This document shows positions 8,875 through 16,656 of a stretch of DNA of 61,660 nucleotides, piece after piece (position 1 is the stretch's first letter; each line of letters starts with the position of its first letter). The notes beneath the pieces were generated by a model. The model did not search any database, was not told the DNA's origin, and saw nothing but the letters and a program-made list of their open reading frames with translations. The stretch is from Actinomadura sp. BRA 177 (lineage in GTDB: Bacteria > Actinomycetota > Actinomycetes > Streptosporangiales > Streptosporangiaceae), in contig NZ_JABXFD010000078.1 in assembly GCF_013372625.1 (NCBI RefSeq), forward strand, positions 1 through 61,660. The letters are read 5' to 3'. Made by a program: the position numbers and the translations under genes.

Positions 8875-9729
8875 ATGCCGCTCAACTACAGCCCGACACT
8901 TCGGAGTCGTCGGCTTCGCGCCATTTTGCGGCAGTTGCGCGAGGAGCATGCCCTCACTCTGGACCAGGCGGCTCGGCAAGTGGATTGGACCGGCGCCAAA
9001 CTCAGCCGCATCGAGACGGGCCAGCGAGGTGCACATCCCAACGACGTCCGCGCCCTCGCGGATCTCTACGGGATAACCGGGCGAGAGCGGGAAGCACTGA
9101 TCACCCTCGCACGCGAAGCCAGGCAACGCGGCTGGTGGCAGCCATACGGAAGCGTGCTACCGCCCGGGTTCGCCACCTACGTCGATCTCGAATCCGAGGC
9201 AAGCAAGATCGCCACATACAGCCCGGAGCTCGTCCCGGGCCTCCTCCAGACCGAGGACTACGCGCGTGCCCAGATAGGCGCAGCTCCTACCCAGGAGCCG
9301 GACGACGAGATCGACAAACGCGTTGCAGTACGAATGAAACGCCAGCAACGCCTCACCGAAGCCGGTGGACCGACCGTCCTGGCGATCCTCAACGAAGCCG
9401 TCTTATACCGACAGGTCGGCGGCCGCGACGCACTGCATCGACAACTGACTCACGTGCTAGATCTCGCCACCAACCCCAAGATCTCGATCCACATACTGCC
9501 CTTCGCGGCGGGATCCCACCCGGGCACACACGGTGAGTTCGTTCTCCTGGAGTTTCCGACGTCCCAGGACGCGGGGATCATCTACGTGGAATACCTAACA
9601 GGCCGAGCCTTCTTGGAGGAGCCAGACGAAATCGTCCAATACCACCTGGTTCTTGACCATCTGCGAGCGAGATCGTTGAGTCGTGAAGACTCGACCACGC
9701 TTATCAGCAACATCATTCGCAGATCATGA
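8875..9729 (+). CDS. XRE-family regulator with DUF5753 (Scr1-type) domain
   Basis: 284 residues. The N-terminal helix-turn-helix (residues about 18-72: TLDQAARQVDWTGAKLSRIETGQ) is followed by the DUF5753 domain (ATYSPELVPGLLQTEDYARA, ILNEAVLYRQVGG, HILPFAAGSHPG). Members regulate development and secondary metabolism in streptomycetes, together with a DUF397 partner and often an anti-sigma-like ATPase. All three are here: the ATPase lies divergently at 8282-8729, and the DUF397 gene overlaps the stop by 4 bp (ATGA). Start ATG 8875 has GGAGG 7 nt upstream. This is the first gene of a three-gene translationally coupled operon. Confidence 0.92.
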   Translation: MPLNYSPTLRSRRLRAILRQLREEHALTLDQAARQVDWTGAKLSRIETGQRGAHPNDVRALADLYGITGREREALITLAREARQRGWWQPYGSVLPPGFATYVDLESEASKIATYSPELVPGLLQTEDYARAQIGAAPTQEPDDEIDKRVAVRMKRQQRLTEAGGPTVLAILNEAVLYRQVGGRDALHRQLTHVLDLATNPKISIHILPFAAGSHPGTHGEFVLLEFPTSQDAGIIYVEYLTGRAFLEEPDEIVQYHLVLDHLRARSLSREDSTTLISNIIRRS

Positions 9730-9938
9730 AGATCGGAGACAACAGCATGCCCCCCGTCCCCACTACACCACGTTGGCGTAAGAGCAGCCACAGCGGCCAC
9801 GACGGCGGCAACTGCGTCGAGGTCGCCGCGCTGGAAGACCGGATCGCCGTACGCGACTCCAAGAAGCCGAGCGCGCCGGCCATCATGATCAGCCCCGGAG
9901 ACTGGCGCAAGCTCATCAACGGGCTCAAGACCGCATGA
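9726..9938 (+). CDS. DUF397 domain protein, first copy
   Basis: 70 residues. The DUF397 signature W[RK]KSS[HR]SG...GNCVEVA and IAVRDSKKP is complete, with the end segment SPGDWRKLINGLK. DUF397 proteins are small partners of the preceding XRE/DUF5753 regulator and behave like one half of a two-protein switch; the molecular role is not settled. ATG 9726 overlaps the regulator stop (ATGA), so translation is coupled; an internal ATG 9750 would give the more usual length. Confidence 0.93.
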   Translation: MKIGDNSMPPVPTTPRWRKSSHSGHDGGNCVEVAALEDRIAVRDSKKPSAPAIMISPGDWRKLINGLKTA

Positions 9939-10114
9939 ACCGCTCCCCGAACTGGCACAAGAGCCGCCACAGCGGCCCCTCCGGTGATAACTGTGTCGAA
10001 GTCGCCACCATTGACGACCACATCGCCGTCCGCGACTCCGAACGGCCGACCGACGTGCTCATGATGAGCCGTGACGCCTGGCGTGTGTTCGTCGGTAGTC
10101 TTCAGGCCTCGTGA
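9935..10114 (+). CDS. DUF397 domain protein, second copy
   Basis: 59 residues, a second full DUF397 protein (NWHKSRHSGPSGDNCVEVA, HIAVRDSERP, SRDAWRVFVGSL). It again starts on an ATGA overlap with the copy before it. The two copies share the motif but diverge in spacing and C-terminus, so this is an old duplication, and both could bind the same or different regulators. It ends the operon; the next gene converges from the other strand 46 bp on. Confidence 0.9.
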   Translation: MNRSPNWHKSRHSGPSGDNCVEVATIDDHIAVRDSERPTDVLMMSRDAWRVFVGSLQAS

Positions 10115-10160
10115 ACCCCGTCGCCACCGGACGTTAGTGCGGGTGAAGCGCTTCTCTCGA

Positions 10161-10727
10161 TCATCTTCGCCCTGGGCGGTCGAGGTGTTGCTTGGCGAGG
10201 CACGCGACGTTGAGAGCGGCGGAGTGGCGGAGGCCGGCGCCGCATTTGTCGGTCTGCTTGTGGGTGAGTTCGGGGGCCGGTGGTGCGGGCCAGACCTGGA
10301 TGAAATAGTCCTCGACTATCTCATCGATCAGCGATGCGTCGTAGGCGATGTCGCGGCCGCGGGCGTGCACACGCACCCGGTAGGCGCCCGCGCCGTGCGG
10401 GGTGAGCAGTGGGAGGTCGGGCGCGTCGTCCATCAGGGCCCGTACCCCCAGTCGTCCGGTCGGTGCATGCACTGTGACCTCGCCGATCTCCTCCCATTCC
10501 TGCCAGGACGGGACACCGAGCGGTGCAGCCTCGTCGCGCAACTCCACGCTGACGGCGACGCAGCCGTTGGCGATGCCGGTGTGGATGATCGCTCCACCTT
10601 CCTGGGCGGGAGTGATCAGGCCGTTGGTGAGGCCGCCGGGCGAGAGCGAGGGAGGGGTCTCAGGTTCGGCGAGTCCGAACTGGTGCCAGTCCACGCGGGT
10701 GGGGTCGGGCCCATGGATGGTGCTCAT
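10161..10727 (-). CDS. Conserved hypothetical protein, 188 aa
   Basis: I recognise no named family. The protein is soluble with no membrane segment or signal. A central part with alternating hydrophobic residues (ISxGLITP-like start, AIIHTGIANGCVAVSVELRDE, YRVRVHARGRDIAYD, EDYFIQVWPAPPAPE) looks like a beta-rich fold seen in actinobacterial hypothetical proteins. Its ATG 10727 is 2 bp after the stop of the decayed DUF6924 gene, so both belonged to one operon downstream of the PIN toxin. The arrangement suggests a small accessory cassette. The C-terminal 35 residues (Cys, Arg, Gln-rich) are less conserved in character. Confidence 0.6.
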   Translation of the reverse strand: MSTIHGPDPTRVDWHQFGLAEPETPPSLSPGGLTNGLITPAQEGGAIIHTGIANGCVAVSVELRDEAAPLGVPSWQEWEEIGEVTVHAPTGRLGVRALMDDAPDLPLLTPHGAGAYRVRVHARGRDIAYDASLIDEIVEDYFIQVWPAPPAPELTHKQTDKCGAGLRHSAALNVACLAKQHLDRPGRR

Positions 10728-10729
10728 GC

Positions 10730-10986
10730 TCAGAAGCCTCGGAAGATCCCGTCTGGGTCGACGGCGTCGGCGAATTCGTGGAAGTCCATGTTGGCGAGCG
10801 AGAGCTTGTTCTCGATCCCCAGAACTCGGTGGCTACACCCCGGGACTCGTCCAGGAGGTCGATCACGAGCAGTGGCATCTCGGGCGAGTCGATGGTGGTC
10901 TTGTCCACGAGGGTGAGGAGCGGGCCTTCTTAACTGGACTCGTCGACGATGGTCGGCCTAACGCCGTGAACTCCACCACGGTTGGG
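10730..10986 (-). pseudogene. Decayed DUF6924-type gene
   Basis: Minus-strand pieces in different frames reconstruct the C-terminal half of a DUF6924-like protein: LLTLVDKTTIDSPEMPLLVIDLLDE, then IENKLSLANMDFHEFADAVDPDGIFRGF-type ending at stop 10732-10730 (quoted in parts: IENKLSLANMDF and DAVDPDGIFRGF). The frame changes at a GGGG run (plus strand about 10816-10822, EFWG to IENK). Upstream, a stop codon (TAA, near 10930) and a missing stretch separate a further piece, VRPTIVDESS. At least two lesions are present, so this is likely a real pseudogene and not only a sequencing slip. It sits between the PIN toxin and the hypothetical gene in one operon. Confidence 0.65.
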
Positions 10987-11553
10987 TCAAGATGCCTGGG
11001 GGCCGCTGCTCAGTGCGGCGACGGACTCGACGAGTCCGGCTCGTTCCAAGGCATCGAGGACGTCCTCAATCGTCTCCGGTGGGTTGACTCGGGAGTCGAC
11101 GATCTGCTGGACACAGGCCCAAACGACCCGGTCGTCCAAGTCGATCTGGTCGAGCACGAAGTCATCGGGTGACCTCGCTTCCACACCCCATGTTTGCAGG
11201 TCGGATGTGGGAAAGTCGCGGAGATTTGATGTGACGATGACCTGCGCACCGGCTTTGATGGCCGCTGCGAGGACGTGTCTGTCGTCCGGGTCGGGCAGCT
11301 TCAACCCTTCGATCAAGGACTCGTGTCCTTCGACCAGGCAGTCACGGACGGCAGCGTTCATGAGCGCTCGCAGCCGCGACAGTTTCTCGGCGGGGATGTC
11401 GGGACGATCGGCGGCGAGGTTCCCGAGCATCTCGTCCATGATCTGGTTCGTCCATTTGGCCTGCACCATGCCTGCCTGGGCGATGCGGATGAGCAGGTCC
11501 CTCAGCGTGTTGCCGTACAGGACGTTGGCGTCGTAGATGACGACGAAGGCCAT
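10987..11553 (-). CDS. PIN-domain ribonuclease toxin (VapC-like)
   Basis: 188 residues. PIN nucleases cut RNA with Mg2+ held by conserved acids; here D8 in VVIYDANVLYG, an acidic E in MDEMLGNL, DPDDRHVLAAAIKAGA and VTSNLRDFP give the standard pattern. It is longer than a minimal VapC (about 130), with a C-terminal helical extension. ATG 11553 follows the stop of the upstream HTH gene by one base (TGACATG), so the two are translationally coupled, as in toxin-antitoxin operons. The partner is a DNA-binding HTH protein and not a VapB, a known arrangement for this PIN subgroup in actinobacteria. Confidence 0.85.
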   Translation of the reverse strand: MAFVVIYDANVLYGNTLRDLLIRIAQAGMVQAKWTNQIMDEMLGNLAADRPDIPAEKLSRLRALMNAAVRDCLVEGHESLIEGLKLPDPDDRHVLAAAIKAGAQVIVTSNLRDFPTSDLQTWGVEARSPDDFVLDQIDLDDRVVWACVQQIVDSRVNPPETIEDVLDALERAGLVESVAALSSGPQAS

Positions 11554-11554
11554 G

Positions 11555-12007
11555 TCAGAGTCCGAGGTCCTGGCCTAGTGCGGAGAGGTCGTCGGCGGCG
11601 GCGCGGCGGTCGCGGTCGTCGCGGCGCTTGTACTCCATGACGTCCTCTGCGGTGATGCGGCGGTGCCGGCCGACCATGCGGTACGGGATCGTCCCGGATT
11701 CGAGCAGGCCGATCAGGAACGGGCGGGACACGTTCAGCAGATCCGCCGCTTGCTGCGTGGTCAGTTCGGCGCGGGAGGGAATGACTGAGATGCCCTTGCC
11801 CTCGGCGGCCTGCGCCAGGATGTAGGCGAACAGGCTCACGGCGGGACGTGGCAGGACCAGCGCCTCATCGTCACCGGTCTCACCGGCGACCGGGATCGTC
11901 TCCTCCTCCGGATGCCGCATGAGGTAGTCCTTGATGCGCCGAACCGCGCGCGCGGCGGCCTCGGCGTCTATCGCGCCCGGCTCCAATGATCTGATCTGCA
12001 CTGCCAT
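11555..12007 (-). CDS. HTH (excisionase-type) antitoxin for the PIN toxin
   Basis: 150 residues from ATG 12007, chosen for the AGGGGG ribosome site and because the text before it is not protein-like. The C-terminal part is a MerR/excisionase winged HTH: LTTQQAADLLNVSRPFLIGLLESGTIPYRMVGRHRRITAEDVMEYK. The N-terminal 75 residues (EAAARAVRRIKDYLMRHPEEETIPVAGE) probably hold or neutralise the toxin. One base separates it from the PIN gene. A set of short repeats precedes the start (12023-12054) and is the likely autoregulatory site. Confidence 0.85.
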   Translation of the reverse strand: MAVQIRSLEPGAIDAEAAARAVRRIKDYLMRHPEEETIPVAGETGDDEALVLPRPAVSLFAYILAQAAEGKGISVIPSRAELTTQQAADLLNVSRPFLIGLLESGTIPYRMVGRHRRITAEDVMEYKRRDDRDRRAAADDLSALGQDLGL

Positions 12008-12022
12008 CACCCACCCCCTAAC

Positions 12023-12054
12023 CGCATTATGCGCAACGAACGCAATAATCGCAA
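12023..12054. promoter_or_regulatory. CGCAA direct repeats and CGCAT-T-ATGCG palindrome upstream of the TA operon
   Basis: Three CGCAA units start at 12032, 12041 and 12050, exactly 9 bp apart. An 11-bp palindrome CGCAT-T-ATGCG (12023-12033) overlaps the first. They begin 15 bp before the antitoxin start. Repeated short sites next to a TA start are typical autoregulatory operators. Confidence 0.5.
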
Positions 12055-12100
12055 CGATGGGCGGTGGCGCGCCCGCCGAAGCGGGCACGCCGGTGGGCGG

Positions 12101-12703
12101 TCAGAGGGTCGGCCAGCGGTTGAGGGACGTGTAGGTGGGGTGCCAGGTGGTTTCGTAGGCGGTTCGGGCTGGTTCTGGGAGGACGGCCAGCATTGTGGCG
12201 GCGGACTGGTCGTCGGCGCCGTCCAGGAGCCAGGGGATTACGCGGGGGGCGTTGGGGCCCAGTTTTGCGCCGTGGACTTGGCCGAAGGTCGCTATCTGGT
12301 CGGGGGTGAGGGTTTCGTCGATGAGGGGTAGGGCGGCTTCCTCTTCGTGGCTCAGGTGGGTCGTTAGGGCCGTGGTCAGGGTGTCTACCAGGGCGCTGAG
12401 TGGTTCTTTACCGGCGTCTATTGCTTCTATGGCCGGGTCGATGGCGGCGTGTTCGGCTTCCATCGCGTCCATTAGGGCCAAGGCGTCCGGGTTGTTGGCG
12501 AGGGCCTTGCGCATCGGGGGCCAGAGGGCCTCGTCCTCGGCGGTGTGGTGGATGTGGAGGGCCGTTTTGAACAGGTCCCAGCCCGGTGCTTCCGCGAGGA
12601 TGCGGTGGGCTTCGTCGTCGTCGTGGGTGGCGACCTTGGCTAGGTGCTCCAGTTCTCGCCTGAGCGCGTTGTGCATGACGTACATCGCGGTCCAGTCGTA
12701 CAT
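12101..12703 (-). CDS. Hemerythrin HHE domain protein
   Basis: 200 residues. The diiron-binding histidines and acids are in place: H11 (MHNALRRELEHL), HIHHTAEDEALWP, MEAEHAAIDP and HLSHEEEAALPL. Hemerythrin-like proteins bind O2, NO or iron, and in actinomycetes many act in redox or metal sensing. The C-terminal 60 residues beyond the four-helix bundle (WLLDGADDQSAATML, RTAYETTWHPTYTSLNRWP) follow a pattern shared by other actinobacterial members. Start ATG 12703 has GGAAGGGGAAACC upstream. The gene is flanked by unrelated neighbours and appears monocistronic. Confidence 0.88.
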   Translation of the reverse strand: MYDWTAMYVMHNALRRELEHLAKVATHDDDEAHRILAEAPGWDLFKTALHIHHTAEDEALWPPMRKALANNPDALALMDAMEAEHAAIDPAIEAIDAGKEPLSALVDTLTTALTTHLSHEEEAALPLIDETLTPDQIATFGQVHGAKLGPNAPRVIPWLLDGADDQSAATMLAVLPEPARTAYETTWHPTYTSLNRWPTL

Positions 12704-12757
12704 GGTTTCCCCTTCCGTTCATGGCATAGACGGAGCGGGAGGGGAGAACGTGACCGG

Positions 12758-13663
12758 CTAGGACGTCGGGGCCGGGCTGGAGAGGCGGCTCAGGAGGCGT
12801 TGGCCCTGGCGGGAGCTGATGTTCAGGCGGCGGCCCAGTTCTGCGCCGGTGATGTTCGGTTCGGCGTCGATGAGGGCCAGGGCTCGGGCCTCGTTGTCGG
12901 TTGCGACGCTTCGGGGGACGGTCTGCTTCTTCGGCTTCGGTGGGGCCGAGGGCTGGGGCGGAGCCGGTGGCGGGGGCGGTGGTTCTGGTGTTGTCAGGTC
13001 GGTTACTCGGGTTAGGGCCTGGTCGAGCATTACGCCATCTTTGAGCATCCAGGTGATGTCGGCCGGGGCTTTCCTCTTCCATTTGCGGCCGTAGTGGTCG
13101 TCCAGGAGGGCCAGGGCGTGGCGGCGGCGTTGCTCGGCCTGGAGGGCGTCGGGGTAGGACGTGATCTGCCACAGGATCATGCGGCGCCATAGGCGGAAGG
13201 TCGAGAAGGGGGCCAGGAGCCAGCGGGCTATGGGGACGCCTTCGCGGACGGTCCCGGCGGCTATTCCGGCGCGGCGGCGGATGGCGTGGCGGACGGCCTC
13301 GATGAAGGTGATGAAAAGGATCGGCATGGCGGCGTGCATGACCATGCCGGTGATGTCGCCGTGGGCGGCGGAAACGTTGAGCCAGACGGTGGCGGCGGTG
13401 AAGGCGAAGGCCATCCAGCGCAGGGCCGGCATGGGCATGGCCAGCCATTCCAGGAGGAGCGCGACGGAGACCAGGGCGAGGATGCCCAGGTCGACTCCGG
13501 CCGGGACGATCCAGGCCTGGGCGCCGAACCAGGGCTCGGCCACGTCCCGGACGGACGCGAAGGAGCCGTAACCGCCCAGGCCCGCGAGGCCGGCGAAGAA
13601 GACGCCGCCGACCCCGGCCAGGACACGCTGGGCCCGGGTCAGCGGCATGGTCGTCCGGTCCAT
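12758..13663 (-). CDS. DUF2637 (SpdB/Spd-like) membrane protein with C-terminal HTH
   Basis: 301 residues. Four transmembrane helices in the first half (RVLAGVGGVFFAGLAGLGGYG, IVPAGVDLGILALVSVALLLEWL, MAFAFTAATVWLNVSAA, MVMHAAMPILFITFIEAVRH) match DUF2637, found in plasmid-spread proteins of actinomycete conjugative plasmids and AICEs. A proline-rich linker (about residues 225-250) leads to a short winged HTH (NITGAELGRRLNISSRQGQRLLSRL). No integrase, FtsK-like Tra or Rep gene is nearby, so this is a lone copy, probably left over from an integrated element or recruited to other use. Confidence 0.82.
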   Translation of the reverse strand: MDRTTMPLTRAQRVLAGVGGVFFAGLAGLGGYGSFASVRDVAEPWFGAQAWIVPAGVDLGILALVSVALLLEWLAMPMPALRWMAFAFTAATVWLNVSAAHGDITGMVMHAAMPILFITFIEAVRHAIRRRAGIAAGTVREGVPIARWLLAPFSTFRLWRRMILWQITSYPDALQAEQRRRHALALLDDHYGRKWKRKAPADITWMLKDGVMLDQALTRVTDLTTPEPPPPPPAPPQPSAPPKPKKQTVPRSVATDNEARALALIDAEPNITGAELGRRLNISSRQGQRLLSRLSSPAPTS

Positions 13664-13749
13664 GGCGTCCCTCCCGTCACAGGGGTGCTAGATCACCCCC
13701 GGCACGGTAGCGCGCCGTCCCGGACGAAACCGGCAATATTCCCCAGTCG

Positions 13750-15003
13750 TCAGCGGAGCGGGTCGAAGGGGTCGAGTTCGCTCGGGCGCTGACCTGTGAC
13801 GATCTGCTCGGCGAGCAGATGTCCGGTGGCGGGGCCGAGGGTGATGCCCCACATGCCGTGGCCGCCGGCGGCGAAGACGCGGGGCGAGCGGGTCGCGCCG
13901 ATCAGCGGGAGGCCGTCGCGGGTGCAGGGGCGGGAGCCGACCCACTCGTCCTGCCGGGAGTCCAGGTCGGCGCCCCGCAGGAGGGGGCGGGCGGCCTCGA
14001 CGATCGCCTTGATCCGGCGCTGGTCGAGCGGCGCCTCCGGGCGGCGGAACTCCATCATCCCGGCGACGCGCAGCCGGTCGCCGAGGGGCGTGCAGGCGAC
14101 GCGCTGGGACGGGAAGTAGACCGGGGCGTCCGGGACGCGGTCCATCGGCACGCTGAAGCTGTAGCCGCGGCCCGCCTGGACGAGGGAGCGCACCCCGTAG
14201 GTCCGGGCGAGTTCGCCGAGCCACACGCCGCTCGCGAGCACGACGGTGTCGAACTTCTCGAAGTCGCTGCCCGTGGTGCGGACGGAGACGCTGCCCCGCT
14301 GGTGGCCGATCTCGGTGACGGCCGCGCCCGCGCGGATCTTGCCGCCCCGGTCGCGGACGGAGTCGGCGAGCGCGTGCACGAACGCGCCCGGGTTGATGAA
14401 CCGCTGGCCGCGCAGCACGATCGCGGCGCCGATCTCGTCCGAGAGGGCGGGCTCCAGCCGGCGCGCCTCGTCCCCGGTGAGCGCCTCGTACTCCAGTTCC
14501 TGGCCGGCCGCGCGGATGTGCTCGATCTCCTCCAGCAGGACGCGGCGCTCGTGCGCCGTCCGGTAGGCGGCGAGGAAGGACCCGGCGTCGTTCGTCGTGG
14601 CCTTGACGCCGCCGTCCAGCAGCGCGTCGAAGCTCGGCAGCGCCCGGCCGTTGATCGGGACGAGCGACTCCATCGCGCGCCGCCACCGGGCCGCCGTGCT
14701 GTTGCGGGCGAATCCGGCGAGGAAGCGGAGCAGGCGCGAGTTCGCGCTCGGCGGGACGTACACCGGCGAGGACGGGCTGAGCACGGCCTTCACGCCGTAG
14801 GAGAGGACGGCCGGCTCGGGCAGCGGGGTCGCGAGGCCGGGCGTCAGCCAGCCGGCGTTGCCCCAGGACGCGCCGGCGGCGACGTCGTGGCGGTCGAACA
14901 CGGTGACGTCGGCACCGTGCTCCTGCAGGAACCACGCGGTGGACAGCCCGACCATGCCGGCGCCCACGACGGCGACTCGGCGCGGCGCTGCGTCGAGAGC
15001 CAT
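13750..15003 (-). CDS. dadA: D-amino-acid dehydrogenase / DAO-family FAD oxidoreductase
   Basis: 417 residues. The FAD-binding motif VAVVGAGMVGLSTAWFLQEHGADVTVFD is at the N-terminus; GASWGNAGWLTPG and the C-terminal GLPLIGATRSPRVFAAGGHGMWGITLGPATGHLLAEQI are standard for the DadA group. It deaminates D-amino acids (or glycine/sarcosine-type substrates) to 2-oxo acids, passing electrons to the respiratory chain. ATG 15003 is preferred (AGGAGAGGAG just upstream). The PucR-type activator gene starts divergently 132 bp away, which suggests that the pair forms an amino-acid-responsive unit. Substrate is not fixed by sequence. Confidence 0.85.
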   Translation of the reverse strand: MALDAAPRRVAVVGAGMVGLSTAWFLQEHGADVTVFDRHDVAAGASWGNAGWLTPGLATPLPEPAVLSYGVKAVLSPSSPVYVPPSANSRLLRFLAGFARNSTAARWRRAMESLVPINGRALPSFDALLDGGVKATTNDAGSFLAAYRTAHERRVLLEEIEHIRAAGQELEYEALTGDEARRLEPALSDEIGAAIVLRGQRFINPGAFVHALADSVRDRGGKIRAGAAVTEIGHQRGSVSVRTTGSDFEKFDTVVLASGVWLGELARTYGVRSLVQAGRGYSFSVPMDRVPDAPVYFPSQRVACTPLGDRLRVAGMMEFRRPEAPLDQRRIKAIVEAARPLLRGADLDSRQDEWVGSRPCTRDGLPLIGATRSPRVFAAGGHGMWGITLGPATGHLLAEQIVTGQRPSELDPFDPLR

Positions 15004-15135
15004 GGCCACTCCTCTCCTCGTCAAAAGCCTCCCTTCGATGGTGCTTCAGCCGCGCGGGGACGTGTCTGTCCTGTTCGCCCAATCCGGCTGGACGCCATCG
15101 TGCGAACGGCACAATCGGTGGGCCAGACTGGAACC

Positions 15136-16656
15136 GTGATCGATGTGGCCGACCTCGTCGACTCGCTGGGGCTGCTTCGGTTGGTGACGCCGGGCAGGGG
15201 CGGGCAGGTGCACGACGTCGTTCTCGCGGAGCCGGGCGAGGCGGCGGGGCAGCCGGGCGAGATCGTCCTCGGCGTCGGCGTGCCCGGCCCGGCGGACGCC
15301 GCGGCGCTGCTGGAGCGGGCCGCCGCGGCCGGGGCGGACGGGGTCGTGCTCAAGGCGCCGCTGGCCCGCGACGCGGCGGTCGTCGAGACCGCGCGGCGGC
15401 TGAAGCCCGCGCTCATCGAACTCCAGCCCGACACCTCGTGGACGCACGTCATCTGGCTGGTGCGCGGCGCCATCGACCGCGCCTACGCGCCGCAGCCGTC
15501 CGGCGGCCACGACGACCTGTTCTCCCTCGCCGACACCGCCGCGGAGATCGCCGGCGCCCCGGTCACCGTGGAGGACGCCCGCTCCCGCGTCCTCGCCTAC
15601 TCCGGCCGCCAGGACACCACCGACCCGGCCCGCGTCTCCACGATCGTGGGACGCCGCGTCCCGCCGCAGGTCATCGCGCATCTGCGCGCCTGCGGGGTGT
15701 TCCGCAAGCTGGCCCGGTCGAGCGAGCCGATCATCGTCCCAGCCGGGCCGGACGAGATGCTGCCCCGGCTCGTCATCCCGGTCCGCGCCGGCGGTGAATG
15801 GCTCGGCTCGATCTGGGTGGTGGCGCGGACGCCGATCCCGCAGGACCGCGTCCGGCGGCTCCGCGACCTCGCGTCCGTCCTCGCCCTGCACCTGCTGCGG
15901 CTGCGCGCCGAGGCGGGCGTCGCGCGGCGGCTGTCGGCCGACCACCTGCGCGCCGCGCTGCGGGACGGCGCCGCCGTGCCGACGCCGGCCCCGTGGCGGG
16001 CGGTGATCCTCGGCGGCGGGGAGTCCGGCGACATCCGCGGGCGGCTCGACCTGTGGGAGGCGATCACGCACCGGTTCGGCTGGCACCGCCCGCTGCTCGC
16101 CGACCTGGACGGCGCGCTGTTCGCCGTCCTGACCGACCCGCCCCGCCCCGGCCGGGAGCCGGACGCCGGGTCGATGCCCTGGCTGCGCACCGTCCTCACC
16201 GAGGTCCGCACGCACGACCGTGCCCTTTACGCGGCGGCGGGCGGCCTCGCGGAGGCCCCCGCCGACCTGCCCCGCTCCCGCGCCGAGGCCGCCGAGCTGG
16301 ACGCCCTCGTCACGTCCGGCCGCCTCTCCCCCGGCCTCGTCCTGCTGGAGGACGTCTGGGACGCCGTGATCGTCGAACGCGCCCGTAAGGCGACGGGTAT
16401 CGACACCGGCCTGCTGGGCGGTCCTCTCCCCGTCCTCAAAACCCACGATGACACCCACGGGACGGCCTTCCTCGCGACCCTCGCCGCCTGGCTCGACCAC
16501 TACGGCGACACGAAAGGCACCGCGCAGGCCCTCGACGTCCACCCCAACACCCTCCGCTACCGCCTGCGCCGCATGGCGGAGGTGACCCCGATCGACCTCT
16601 CGTCCCCCCAACTCCGCCTGGCCCTCCGCCTCCAGCTCAACGCCCTCATGAGGTGA
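15136..16656 (+). CDS. PucR-family transcriptional regulator
   Basis: 506 residues from GTG 15136. The N-terminal PucR domain (residues about 5-125) and a middle GGDEF-like/CdaR segment lead to the C-terminal PucR helix-turn-helix, LAAWLDHYGDTKGTAQALDVHPNTLRYRLRRMAEVTPIDL. The family activates purine, amino-acid and polyamine catabolism. It lies divergently from the D-amino-acid dehydrogenase and most likely controls it. The open frame extends far upstream only as a high-GC artefact; the PucR domain begins at VIDVADLVDSLGLLRLVTPG. The end overlaps the convergent DUF2157 gene by 11 bp. Confidence 0.88.
   Translation: MIDVADLVDSLGLLRLVTPGRGGQVHDVVLAEPGEAAGQPGEIVLGVGVPGPADAAALLERAAAAGADGVVLKAPLARDAAVVETARRLKPALIELQPDTSWTHVIWLVRGAIDRAYAPQPSGGHDDLFSLADTAAEIAGAPVTVEDARSRVLAYSGRQDTTDPARVSTIVGRRVPPQVIAHLRACGVFRKLARSSEPIIVPAGPDEMLPRLVIPVRAGGEWLGSIWVVARTPIPQDRVRRLRDLASVLALHLLRLRAEAGVARRLSADHLRAALRDGAAVPTPAPWRAVILGGGESGDIRGRLDLWEAITHRFGWHRPLLADLDGALFAVLTDPPRPGREPDAGSMPWLRTVLTEVRTHDRALYAAAGGLAEAPADLPRSRAEAAELDALVTSGRLSPGLVLLEDVWDAVIVERARKATGIDTGLLGGPLPVLKTHDDTHGTAFLATLAAWLDHYGDTKGTAQALDVHPNTLRYRLRRMAEVTPIDLSSPQLRLALRLQLNALMR

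Noticed and set aside
12101..13663. Conjugative element containing the DUF2637 gene
   Set aside because: No integrase, excisionase plus Tra, or att-like repeats nearby; the excisionase-type HTH at 11555 belongs to the PIN toxin operon.
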